Source: PR03 sp031362725 (GTDB taxonomy: Bacteria; Myxococcota_A; UBA9160; PR03). Taken from it: a DNA stretch of 5,674 bases. Made by a program: the position numbers and the translations under genes. Each line of letters opens with the position of its first letter. Position 1 is the first letter of the stretch. Under the pieces are notes generated by a model, which worked only from the letters and a program-made list of their open reading frames with translations, was not told the DNA's origin and searched no databases. Below are positions 1-5,674 of the stretch, piece after piece. The stretch is from assembly GCA_031362725.1 (NCBI GenBank), contig JANLTC010000265.1, positions 1 to 5,674 of the forward strand, read 5' to 3'.

Positions 1-120
1 CTGCTCGAGAAGTGGTTCCGCGACGTGCGCATCACCGACATCTACGAGGGCACCGGGCAGATCCAGCGACTCATCATCGCGCGCACGATCCTCAACTACG
101 GTCGTGACGAGCTGAAGTAG
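1..120 (+). CDS. Acyl-CoA dehydrogenase, C-terminal fragment (5' end outside window)
   Basis: The first frame is open from the window edge to TAG at 118-120 and gives 39 residues. They contain the acyl-CoA dehydrogenase C-terminal signature DIYEGTGQIQRLIIAR. In medium- and short-chain acyl-CoA dehydrogenases the Glu of YEGT is the catalytic base that removes the alpha-proton of the acyl-CoA, and the following helix helps bind FAD. The enzyme would be a cytoplasmic FAD-dependent dehydrogenase passing electrons to electron-transfer flavoprotein. Only the tail is visible, so chain-length preference and start are unknown. The stop lies 20 nt before the propeller gene, close enough for co-transcription. 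Unlike the two dehydrogenase-family genes at 2019-4434, this one keeps the classical YEGT glutamate, so it is a different subtype. Confidence 0.9.
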   Translation: MLEKWFRDVRITDIYEGTGQIQRLIIARTILNYGRDELK

Positions 121-128
121 CGCGCGCA

Positions 129-135
129 AAGGAAG
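129..135 (+). promoter_or_regulatory. Ribosome binding site of the propeller gene
   Basis: AAGGAAG lies 5 nt before the ATG at 141. It is a good Shine-Dalgarno match and supports that ATG, which also opens directly into a signal peptide. Confidence 0.7.
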
Positions 136-140
136 CACTC

Positions 141-1405
141 ATGCGGAAGCGGATCTGGCAGGGACTCGGCGCAGCGGTGCTGTGCATCGCGATGGCGGGG
201 GTCGGCGCAGCAGACGAGTTGACCTACCTCGATCGCGTCGTCGGAAGCGGCTTCCTGAACGGCGCGAGGTCGGTGGGCGTCAGTCCCGACGGGAACTTCG
301 TGTACGTGGCTTCCACCAGCGACGCCGCGATCAGCGTCTTCGCACGGAACCCCGACACCGGAGCGCTGACCTTCAGCTCGGCCGTGAAGAATGGTGTCGG
401 CGGGGTCAGCGGTCTCTTTGGCGCGCTGGCGCTCGTGCTTACCGCCGACGGGCACTACCTCTACGCTGCGGCGTTCGTCGACAGCGCGCTCACCGTCTAC
501 TCGCGCAATGCGCAGACCGGCGCGCTCACGCAGATCCAGACGATGTTCGACGGGCAGGGCGGCGTCGATGGACTCAATGGAGTGACGCAACTCGCGCTCA
601 GTGCTGACGAGGAGAGCCTCTACTCGAGCGGATACTTCGACGGCGCCGTAGCGGCGTTCGATCGCGATCCTGCAACCGGTCTGCTGACCTTCGTGCGCCA
701 ACGAAGCTACGAAGCCGGCGTCACGCCCGACCTCGGCAACGTCAACGGCATCGCGGTGAGCCCCGACGGCGGAACGGTCTACGTGGGGGGCGAGTCGGGA
801 TCGCGTGTGTTCCTGTTCAACCGCACCGCGAACGACATCGTCTACTCGGGCATCACGCTCTTCGACAGCCTGGCCTAGCCGCTCGGCGGTCCGACGTACA
901 TGAAGTTCTCGCCCGATGGCGCGAACCTCTACGTCGCGGCCGAGTTCGATCGCGCCATCACGATCTTCGAACTCGGCGACGCCGGCGCGCTCACCAACCC
1001 CCGCTTCGTCTCCGACGGCGCCGGGGGCAGCAGCCTGCGCGGCGTGCAGGGCTTCGTCTTCAATGCGGCCGGCACGCGACTCTACGGAACGACACTGGAT
1101 CCCGGCGCCGTCGTCGATTTCAGCCGCAATCCGCAGACCGGCGCGCTCGCGTTCATCGAGGCGCACGTCGGCCTTGTCGCGCCGAGCGTTCTGCTCGCTG
1201 ATCCCGGCGAGCCCGCGCTCTCGCCGGACGAAAAGCATCTCTACGTGCCCGACGGCGACAGATCGTCATCTTCGCGACGGCGGCGCCCGAGCCCGGCGCC
1301 GTCGCGGCGACGGGCGTCGCGCTGCTCTGCCTCGCGGCCGCGGCGCGACTCAGAGGTGCTGCATCTTCACGCGTTCGCGCGCCGCGAGTTTCCCGCCGGC
1401 CTTGA
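141..1405 (+). pseudogene. Secreted seven-bladed beta-propeller (lactonase-like) with PEP-CTERM tail, disrupted by a stop and a frameshift
   Basis: The protein begins with a signal peptide: basic MRKR, a hydrophobic core, and likely cleavage after VGAA near residue 24. Repeats of about 50 residues follow, each with a core like SPDGxxVYVA...ISVFxRNPxTGALTF, as in the lactonase/YVTN-type propeller family. Repeat cores start near 276, 429, 591, 750, 900, 1059 and 1215, seven in total. The N-terminal strand ELTYLDRVV resembles the outer strand of a blade and could close the ring. TAG at 876-878 interrupts blade 4 in frame, and the same frame resumes with blade 5. After codon 1257-1259 the homology moves to another frame: restoring one base, for example C, gives DGDQIVIFATAAPEPG and then a PEP-CTERM-like tail ending at TGA 1403-1405. 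The reconstructed protein is about 421 residues. The ATG at 900 has no clear Shine-Dalgarno. A true pseudogene, sequence or assembly errors, or less likely recoding are all possible. Binding or enzymatic function is not determinable. Confidence 0.8.
1283..1360 (+). other. PEP-CTERM-like sorting signal in the shifted frame of the propeller gene
   Basis: Read with codons starting at 1283, the sequence encodes APEPG, an alanine/leucine-rich hydrophobic stretch of about 16 residues (AVAATGVALLCLAAAA), then a basic RLRG. That is the three-part layout of PEP-CTERM signals, which are recognised by exosortase and tether or release envelope proteins in Gram-negative bacteria. It sits at the end of a signal-peptide-bearing propeller, as expected. 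About 15 further residues (AASSRVRAPRVSRRP) follow before the stop, longer than usual for this signal. That tail may be an added end caused by loss of the original stop. No exosortase gene is in the window. Confidence 0.7.
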
Positions 1406-1829
1406 TCCAAGCCTGGATCACCGCGGCGGCATTCTTCGGGTTGTAGACGTCTTCTTCGCAGCTCCAGAGTCCGTCACCCGCATAGTCGAGCTTCGTCCAG
1501 GTCGGAAACTGGAACGGTGCGCCCTTCGGGTCGCTTGGGTGCGGCAGCCGGTTCTGACACTGAAAGACGACGAAGCACTGCTCGGGGTCGAAGACGACCC
1601 AGTCGTTCGGGAAGGTCATCATCGGGAATGGCTCCATCACGCCGACGATCCAATCGCTGATCGCCTGGCGGCCCTGGAACTCGCCATATGCGTGCTCGAT
1701 GTAGCGCGCGTCCTCGGTGAAGAGCGCCGCCCAGCGGCGCCAGTCGCTGGTTGCGATGGCGCGCTGGCGCACATCGCAATAGTGCGCGAAGGCCAACTCC
1801 AGTTCGTTGCGCGTCACGTCACTCGGCAT
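1350..1829 (-). CDS. SnoaL-like / NTF2-family (nuclear transport factor 2-like) protein
   Basis: The 159-residue product matches the small alpha+beta cone fold of the SnoaL/NTF2 superfamily. An N-terminal helix (about residues 7-25) leads to the motif DWRRWAALFTEDARYIEHAYGEFQGRQAISDWI (29-61 in two typical blocks, W..LFTEDA.Y and G...I..W), followed by a beta-rich half ending with GLWSCEEDVYNP near 120-131. Members include ketosteroid isomerases, polyketide cyclases and dehydratases, but many are uncharacterised, and no specific catalytic set can be assigned here. There is no signal peptide, so it is probably cytoplasmic. The ATG at 1827-1829 is preferred because GGGGGAA (1838-1844 on the minus strand) lies 9 nt upstream and the domain starts right after it. 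A TTG at 1904 and an ATG at 1877 would only add a low-complexity leader. It is divergent from the dehydrogenase pair, and its 3' end overlaps the tail of the propeller gene antisense. Confidence 0.82.
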   Translation of the reverse strand: MPSDVTRNELELAFAHYCDVRQRAIATSDWRRWAALFTEDARYIEHAYGEFQGRQAISDWIVGVMEPFPMMTFPNDWVVFDPEQCFVVFQCQNRLPHPSDPKGAPFQFPTWTKLDYAGDGLWSCEEDVYNPKNAAAVIQAWIKAGGKLAARERVKMQHL

Positions 1830-1988
1830 CTGCTGGATTCCCCCGTCGCGGCTCCCGGCCGGGCTTGATTGCCCCATGATGCGCTGCCGCAGGTGCGTCG
1901 CCAAGCGAAGGTTGCAGCTCTCGCGATCGACGGGATGCGCGACCGTAGTCGGCGCCGAGAATGGCGCTACCTTGCGCGGGCCTTGGCG

Positions 1989-2004
1989 TTGACTCTGGAG
2001 TCAA
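1989..2004. promoter_or_regulatory. Perfect palindrome, candidate operator or leader hairpin before the dehydrogenase pair
   Basis: TTGACTC-TG-GAGTCAA has perfect 7-bp arms around a 2-nt centre. It ends where the Shine-Dalgarno begins and lies 15-30 nt before the ATG at 2019, in the only sizeable intergenic region of the window (1830-2018), between divergent genes. The size and symmetry suit a dimeric repressor such as a TetR-type regulator of acyl-CoA catabolism. Alternatively, a 6-bp RNA stem with a CUGG loop could form in the mRNA leader. I could not assign it to a known regulator. I saw no convincing -35/-10 pair in the rest of the region. Confidence 0.5.
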
Positions 2005-2010
2005 AAGGAG
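2003..2010 (+). promoter_or_regulatory. Strong ribosome binding site that fixes the start at 2019
   Basis: AAAAGGAG is followed by an 8-nt spacer (CCCCCCGC) and ATG. The reading frame is open further upstream to 1869, but this site and the family-typical N-terminus MNLEFSDDQ place the true start at 2019. Confidence 0.85.
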
Positions 2011-2018
2011 CCCCCCGC

Positions 2019-3155
2019 ATGAATCTCGAGTTCTCGGACGACCAGAAGTTCGTCCAGCAGAGCGCCCGCGACTTCCTTGCGAAGAACGCCGGCCTCGACG
2101 TCTGTCGCAAGGTGCTGGAATCGCCGACTGCGAGCAGTGACCCGACACTCTGGAAGGGCGTCGCAGAGATGGGTTGGCTCGGTGCCGCGGTGCCGGAGTC
2201 GTACGGCGGTGCTGGCCTCGGCTATCTCGAACTGGTGTTGATCGCCGAAGAGATCGGCCGTTCGCTCGCGCCGATTCCCTTCGGTTCGTCGGTGTACCTC
2301 GCGACCGAAGCGATCCTGGTGTTCGGGAGCGACGCGCAGAAGAAGACCTGGCTGCCGCGACTCGCATCGGGCGAGATCGCGGGGACGTTCGCGTTCGCCG
2401 AGGGCGCCGGCGAGGCGGACGCCAACGCCGTCGCGACGCGCTTCGCCGGCGGCAGGCTGACGGGCACCAAGGTTCCGGTGCTCGACGGCGAAGGCGCCGG
2501 CGTCGCCGTCGTAGTCGCGAAGGGCGCGAGCGGACCCGTGCTCACGCTGGTCGACCTGTCCGCTTCCGGTGTCGAGCGCAGCGGGCTCCAGTCGTTCGAT
2601 CCGAGCCGCTCGGTCGCGAAGATCGTGTTCCGGGACGCGCCTGCGGCAACGCTCGGGTCGGACGCGAAAGGTGCCGCGCAACTCGACGCGCTGCTCGACC
2701 GCGCCGCCGTGATGATGGGATTCGAGCAGATCGGCGGCGCGACACGCGCCTTCGAGATCACGCGCGAGTTCACGCTCGGCCGCTACGCGTTCGGCCGCCC
2801 GATCGCGTCGTTCCAGGCCGTGAAGCACCGGCTCGCCGAGCTGTACGCGAAGATCGAGATCGCGCGCAGCAACGGCTACTACGCCGCCTGGGCGCTCTCG
2901 ACCGACAGCGATGAGCTGTCGCTCGCCGCGTGCGGCTTCCGCGCCGCCGCGAGCGACGCCTTCGAGCTGGCGTGTGAGGAGATGATCCAGCTCCACGGCG
3001 GTGTCGGCTTCACCTGGGAGTACGATTGCCATCTGTTCTACCGCCGCGCGAAGTGGCTCTCCGCCGCACTCGGTACACCGAGCGCATGGCGCGAGAAACT
3101 GATCCAGCGCCTCGAAGCGAAATCCTCGAACGTCGATCTCGACGCGGGAGAGTGA
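2019..3155 (+). CDS. Acyl-CoA dehydrogenase family protein, FAD-binding but apparently base-less subunit of a heteromeric pair
   Basis: The 378-residue product has the normal family length and fold order. The N-terminal helical domain runs from about 1 to 120 (LEFSDDQKFV, AVPESYGGAGLGYLEL). A beta domain follows at about 121-215, and the C-terminal helical domain at 220-365. FAD-contacting motifs of the C-terminal domain are present: R255-YAFGRPIASFQ (R255, F258, G259, Q266) and QLHGGVGFTWE (324-334). The usual SEPxAGSD motif is replaced by FAEGAGEADAN (126-136). There is no YEGT glutamate after HGGVG, and the helix-G position that carries Glu in long-chain/isovaleryl-type enzymes reads LDRAA (Asp227). 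It therefore appears to lack the catalytic base. Together with the gene 7 nt downstream it resembles the subunit pairs of steroid side-chain dehydrogenases such as ChsE1-ChsE2 and ChsE4-ChsE5 of Mycobacterium tuberculosis. The family call is firm; partner, substrate and loss of catalysis are inference. Confidence 0.92.
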   Translation: MNLEFSDDQKFVQQSARDFLAKNAGLDVCRKVLESPTASSDPTLWKGVAEMGWLGAAVPESYGGAGLGYLELVLIAEEIGRSLAPIPFGSSVYLATEAILVFGSDAQKKTWLPRLASGEIAGTFAFAEGAGEADANAVATRFAGGRLTGTKVPVLDGEGAGVAVVVAKGASGPVLTLVDLSASGVERSGLQSFDPSRSVAKIVFRDAPAATLGSDAKGAAQLDALLDRAAVMMGFEQIGGATRAFEITREFTLGRYAFGRPIASFQAVKHRLAELYAKIEIARSNGYYAAWALSTDSDELSLAACGFRAAASDAFELACEEMIQLHGGVGFTWEYDCHLFYRRAKWLSAALGTPSAWREKLIQRLEAKSSNVDLDAGE

Positions 3156-3162
3156 GAACACC

Positions 3163-4434
3163 ATGAACTTCGAAGACACTCCGCAAGAAGCCGCGTTCCG
3201 GACCAAGGCTCGGGCGTGGCTCGAGAAGAACGCGCGATTGCGCCCGCCCGGCGAGATCGCGGCGAACCCGCTCGGTGAGCGCGAGAGCGCCGACGTGATC
3301 CAGAAGGCGAAAGACTGGCAGACCAAGAAGTTCGACGAGGGCTGGGCGGTCCTGACGTGGGCGAAGGAGTTCGGCGGGCAGGGCCTCGGTCGCCTCGAAG
3401 CCGTCGTGTGGAGCCAGGAAGAAGCCAAGTTCGACGTGCCGCCGAACATCTATGCGATCGGCCACGGCATGCTCGGGCCGACGATCATGGCGCACGGCAG
3501 CGACGAGCAGAAGAAGCAATACATCCAGGAGATGGCGCGTGGGCAGAAGGTCTGGTGCCAGCTCTTCAGCGAGCCGGACGCGGGCAGCGATCTCGCGGGC
3601 TTGCGCACCAGCGCAGTGAAGGATGGCAACCCGCGAACGCCCTCCGAGTCATCTGACTGGGTGATCAACGGCCAGAAGATCTGGTCGACGGGCGCGCACT
3701 TCTCGGACTTCGGGATGATCGTGACGCGCACCGATCCGGAAGCGGCGAAGCACGCGGGGCTCACGTACTTCATCGTCGACATGCACGCGAAGGGCGTCGA
3801 GATCCGGCCGATCAAGCAGATCAACGGCGCCTCGGGTTTCAATACCGTGTTCTTCAGCGACGTGCGCGTGCCCGACACCAATCGCCTCGGCGCGGTCGGC
3901 GACGGCTGGGGTGTTGCGATCACCACGTTGATGAACGAGCGCGTTGCGATTGGCGCGGGCGGAGGCGCCGGTCGCTTCAAGGATCTGCTGAAGCTGGCGC
4001 GCGACACGCGTCGCAACGGACGCGCGGCGATCGAAGATTCGTGCGTGCGCCAAAAGCTCGCTGATTTCTACATCCGCTCGAAGGGCCTGCAGTACACCGG
4101 CTATCGCACGCTGTCCGCACTCTCGCGCGGCGCGACACCGGGCCCCGAGGGCTCCATCGGCAAGGCCGTCGGCGCGCCGCTCGGCCAGGAGATGGCGTCG
4201 TTCGCGATGGAACTGCAGGGCATGATGGGCGCCGTCAACGACGAGTCGGCGAGTCCGCAGGAAGGGCTGTGGCAGGAGATGTATCTCGGGACGCCGGGCA
4301 TCCGCATTGCGGGGGGCACCGACGAAATCCTGAAGAACATCATCGCCGAGCGCGTGCTTCGGCTGCCGCCGGAGATTCGCGTCGACAAGGACCGACCGTT
4401 CCGCGACATCCCGACCGGGTTGGTGAAGCGCTAG
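3163..4434 (+). CDS. Acyl-CoA dehydrogenase family protein, probable catalytic subunit of the pair
   Basis: The 423-residue product begins FEDTPQEAAFRTKARAWL and has LTWAKEFGGQG (64-74), the signature LFSEPDAGSDLAG (134-146), WVINGQKIWSTGAHFSDFG (166-184) and the C-terminal AGGTDEILKNIIAERVL (383-399). These contact the flavin ring and acyl-CoA in the family. The YEGT glutamate position reads AGGT, but LMNERVAIG supplies Glu259 on helix G, where long-chain and isovaleryl-CoA dehydrogenases carry their base. The RxxFGxxIxxFQ and QxxGGxG motifs are absent, replaced by divergent sequence (about 278-300 and 352-360). The expected reaction is alpha,beta-desaturation of an acyl-CoA with electrons passed to electron-transfer flavoprotein. 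Start ATG is 7 nt after the previous stop; GGGAG (3146-3150) is a weak, distant ribosome site, so translational coupling is likely. The FadE-like family is sure; the substrate, possibly a steroid or other bulky acyl chain, is not. Confidence 0.93.
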   Translation: MNFEDTPQEAAFRTKARAWLEKNARLRPPGEIAANPLGERESADVIQKAKDWQTKKFDEGWAVLTWAKEFGGQGLGRLEAVVWSQEEAKFDVPPNIYAIGHGMLGPTIMAHGSDEQKKQYIQEMARGQKVWCQLFSEPDAGSDLAGLRTSAVKDGNPRTPSESSDWVINGQKIWSTGAHFSDFGMIVTRTDPEAAKHAGLTYFIVDMHAKGVEIRPIKQINGASGFNTVFFSDVRVPDTNRLGAVGDGWGVAITTLMNERVAIGAGGGAGRFKDLLKLARDTRRNGRAAIEDSCVRQKLADFYIRSKGLQYTGYRTLSALSRGATPGPEGSIGKAVGAPLGQEMASFAMELQGMMGAVNDESASPQEGLWQEMYLGTPGIRIAGGTDEILKNIIAERVLRLPPEIRVDKDRPFRDIPTGLVKR

Positions 4435-4446
4435 GCGGCGCGAGGT

Positions 4447-5674
4447 TCAGGGCGTTGCACAGGGTTTGCCGAGCCGTTTCAGGACGGCGCAAATCCGAGG
4501 CATGCGGATCGGGAGTGTCGCGGCGGAGTCTTCCTGTGCAGCCTGGAAGAACGCCGTGCGCGCCGCGAGCGGATCCCCGCTCGCCGCGATCGCCAGTGCC
4601 AGCAGTCCTGTGACGTTGGCGGCGGCGAGGCTCGTCCCGTCGCCGAATGCAAACGCGTCGCCCGGAACGGTCGAGACGATCTCGACACCGGGCGCAAGCA
4701 CTTCCACGGCCGCTCCGCGATTGCCGCGCGGATACACCCGGCCTTCGCGGTCGACGGCGCCGACACCGATCACGGACGGGTAGGCCGCCGGGTAGCGCGG
4801 CACGTCGAGTCCTTCGTTGCCTACGGCTGCGACGAGCACCACGCCGAGTTGGTCGAGCCGGTCCATCGCGCGTTGCAAGAGCGGATTCGGCGGACCGACC
4901 AGCGCCATGTTCAGGATCTGTGCGCCGTTTTCCCAAGCGAGATCGACTCCGCGCAACAGGTCGGAGAGGCGGCACTCGTCGCTGGTGCCCGCCGCCGCTG
5001 GCTTGCACACCACGATCGAGAGCAGGTCGGCGCCGGGCGCGACGCCCGCTATGCCGAAGCCGTTGTTCTCGATGGCGTGAACGATGCCAGCGACGAGCGT
5101 GCCGTGCGCAGCAGGCAACCGCCCCGGTCCATCTTCCACGGTCGTGATACGCCCACCCACGAGATCGCGTTGCGCGGGGTCCGGTGCGGAGTCGAGGACG
5201 ACGACGCGTGCGCCCGTACCGTCCGTCACCGAACGGGCTGCATCGACCTGCGCGACGTCGAGGGCATACTCGAGGTCGCGATACGGATCGCGTCCGGTCC
5301 CCACCGGTCGCAGCGTGGCGGCAGCCGTAACGTAGACGTCGTTGCGCACGACGGCCGAGCCAATCGGCGCCGTCTCAATCAGCGCCGCCGGATCGGAGTC
5401 GGGCGCGCCGACGATGTGCACTACGGTCGAACACAGCACCGCCGAGAAATACGAGCTCGCCACGTGCGCACCGGGCGCGAGTTTGAAGCCGGTTGCGATG
5501 GAGCCGTTGGCGAGTTTCGGAAGCGCGAGGAGCACTCCGCCGCGTTCCCCGCTGCGGAGTGCCGAGGGCGCCGGTGGAAGCGACACGAACGAGCCCGCTG
5601 GTGGTATCGACAACGCCGAGGGAGCGATGCCCGTTTCGCCGATCGCGATCGGCGGCGCCAGCGGCTCCTCGTCG
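4447..5674 (-). CDS. Subtilisin-like serine protease (S8 peptidase), 5' end outside window
   Basis: The minus-strand frame is open from the right edge to TGA at 4447-4449. All subtilase residues are present: Asp in VVVLDSAPD (codon 5191-5193), His in AAHGTLVAGI (5104-5106), oxyanion Asn in VAAVGNEG, and Ser in DGTSLAAANVTG (4630-4632). The aspartate block reads D-S-A rather than the usual D-[ST]-G. Before the catalytic domain are about 130 residues rich in Pro and Ala (LAPPIAIG, SIPPAGSFVSLPPAP) and a typical DPYRDLEYALD entry segment. A TTG at 5611-5613 could start translation, but the frame continues upstream without a stop and no signal peptide follows it, so the true start, probably with a secretion signal, lies beyond the edge. 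Cysteines at the two ends and near RICAVLKRLGKPC fit an exported, disulfide-bonded protein. There is no C-terminal anchor. It is convergent with the dehydrogenase pair, 12 nt apart, and I saw no hairpin terminator between them. The target is unknown. Confidence 0.92.
   Translation of the reverse strand, partial: DEEPLAPPIAIGETGIAPSALSIPPAGSFVSLPPAPSALRSGERGGVLLALPKLANGSIATGFKLAPGAHVASSYFSAVLCSTVVHIVGAPDSDPAALIETAPIGSAVVRNDVYVTAAATLRPVGTGRDPYRDLEYALDVAQVDAARSVTDGTGARVVVLDSAPDPAQRDLVGGRITTVEDGPGRLPAAHGTLVAGIVHAIENNGFGIAGVAPGADLLSIVVCKPAAAGTSDECRLSDLLRGVDLAWENGAQILNMALVGPPNPLLQRAMDRLDQLGVVLVAAVGNEGLDVPRYPAAYPSVIGVGAVDREGRVYPRGNRGAAVEVLAPGVEIVSTVPGDAFAFGDGTSLAAANVTGLLALAIAASGDPLAARTAFFQAAQEDSAATLPIRMPRICAVLKRLGKPCATP

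Noticed and set aside
96..1238. A 380-codon open frame on the minus strand opposite the propeller gene
   Set aside because: Its translation is rich in Arg, Glu, Ala and Val with no recognisable domain. It mirrors the GC-biased codons of the plus-strand repeats, which show signal peptide and blade motifs. It is a shadow frame.
900..1259. Independent downstream gene starting at ATG 900
   Set aside because: There is no convincing ribosome site before it, it starts in the middle of a propeller blade strand, and it has no signal peptide. It is the second half of the interrupted gene.
1406..1868. Continuation of the unshifted propeller frame to a stop at 1866-1868
   Set aside because: After the frameshift the translation loses all propeller character and runs antisense through the NTF2-like gene. 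It is an artefact of the lost base.
1949..1970. GGCGCC...GGCGCT stem-like repeat in the divergent intergenic region
   Set aside because: Short GC-only complementarity with a wobble pair is expected by chance in DNA of this composition, and no U-tract follows.
1869..2018. N-terminal extension of the first dehydrogenase of the pair
   Set aside because: The extension is Arg-rich and unlike the family, while a strong AAAAGGAG site and the typical N-terminus support the start at 2019.
2001..3449. A 482-codon minus-strand open frame across the dehydrogenase genes
   Set aside because: It spans two clear acyl-CoA dehydrogenase-family genes and their junction, is Arg/Ala-rich without motifs, and is explained by high GC at third positions.
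4435..4446. Possible bidirectional terminator between the convergent dehydrogenase and subtilase genes
   Set aside because: Only 12 nt separate the stops, and no inverted repeat or T-run is visible there.
1..5674. CRISPR arrays, tRNA/rRNA genes, insertion-sequence ends
   Set aside because: Reading through found no regularly spaced repeats, no tRNA-like or rRNA-like sequence, and no transposase or terminal inverted repeats.

Overview
The window is GC-rich and gene-dense, typical of an uncultured high-GC bacterium. It holds several acyl-CoA dehydrogenases of the FadE type, a secreted beta-propeller with a PEP-CTERM-like tail, and a subtilase with no membrane anchor in the visible part. PEP-CTERM tails imply a Gram-negative, exosortase-bearing cell. 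A myxobacterial, Binatota-like or proteobacterial degrader of lipids or steroids would fit, but the taxon cannot be fixed from this sequence.

Layout, left to right. (1) Positions 1-120 (+) are the last 39 codons of an acyl-CoA dehydrogenase with the YEGT catalytic motif. (2) Positions 141-1405 (+) hold a secreted seven-bladed lactonase-like propeller gene. It is broken by an in-frame TAG (876-878) and an apparent 1-nt deletion near 1259/1260, and its PEP-CTERM tail is visible only in the shifted frame. (3) Positions 1350-1829 (-) encode a SnoaL/NTF2-like protein whose 3' end overlaps the end of the propeller. (4) Positions 1830-2018 are a 189-nt divergent intergenic region with a perfect 7+7 bp palindrome (1989-2004) next to a strong Shine-Dalgarno. 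(5) Positions 2019-3155 and 3163-4434 (+) are two acyl-CoA dehydrogenase-family genes 7 nt apart. Their motifs are complementary, so they look like the two subunits of one heteromeric enzyme. (6) Positions 4447-5674 (-) are a subtilase (S8 peptidase) with all catalytic residues, convergent with the dehydrogenase pair and running off the right edge.

How the parts may work together: the dehydrogenase pair, the upstream dehydrogenase fragment and the NTF2-like protein look like part of a beta-oxidation-type catabolic locus for an acyl-CoA that may be bulky. The substrate cannot be read from the window. The propeller and subtilase are probably envelope or extracellular proteins with no evident link to that pathway. 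I did not find a clearly new system. The points most worth a second look are the split active-site architecture of the dehydrogenase pair, the doubly disrupted propeller with its out-of-frame sorting signal, and the palindrome at the likely promoter or leader of the dehydrogenase operon.
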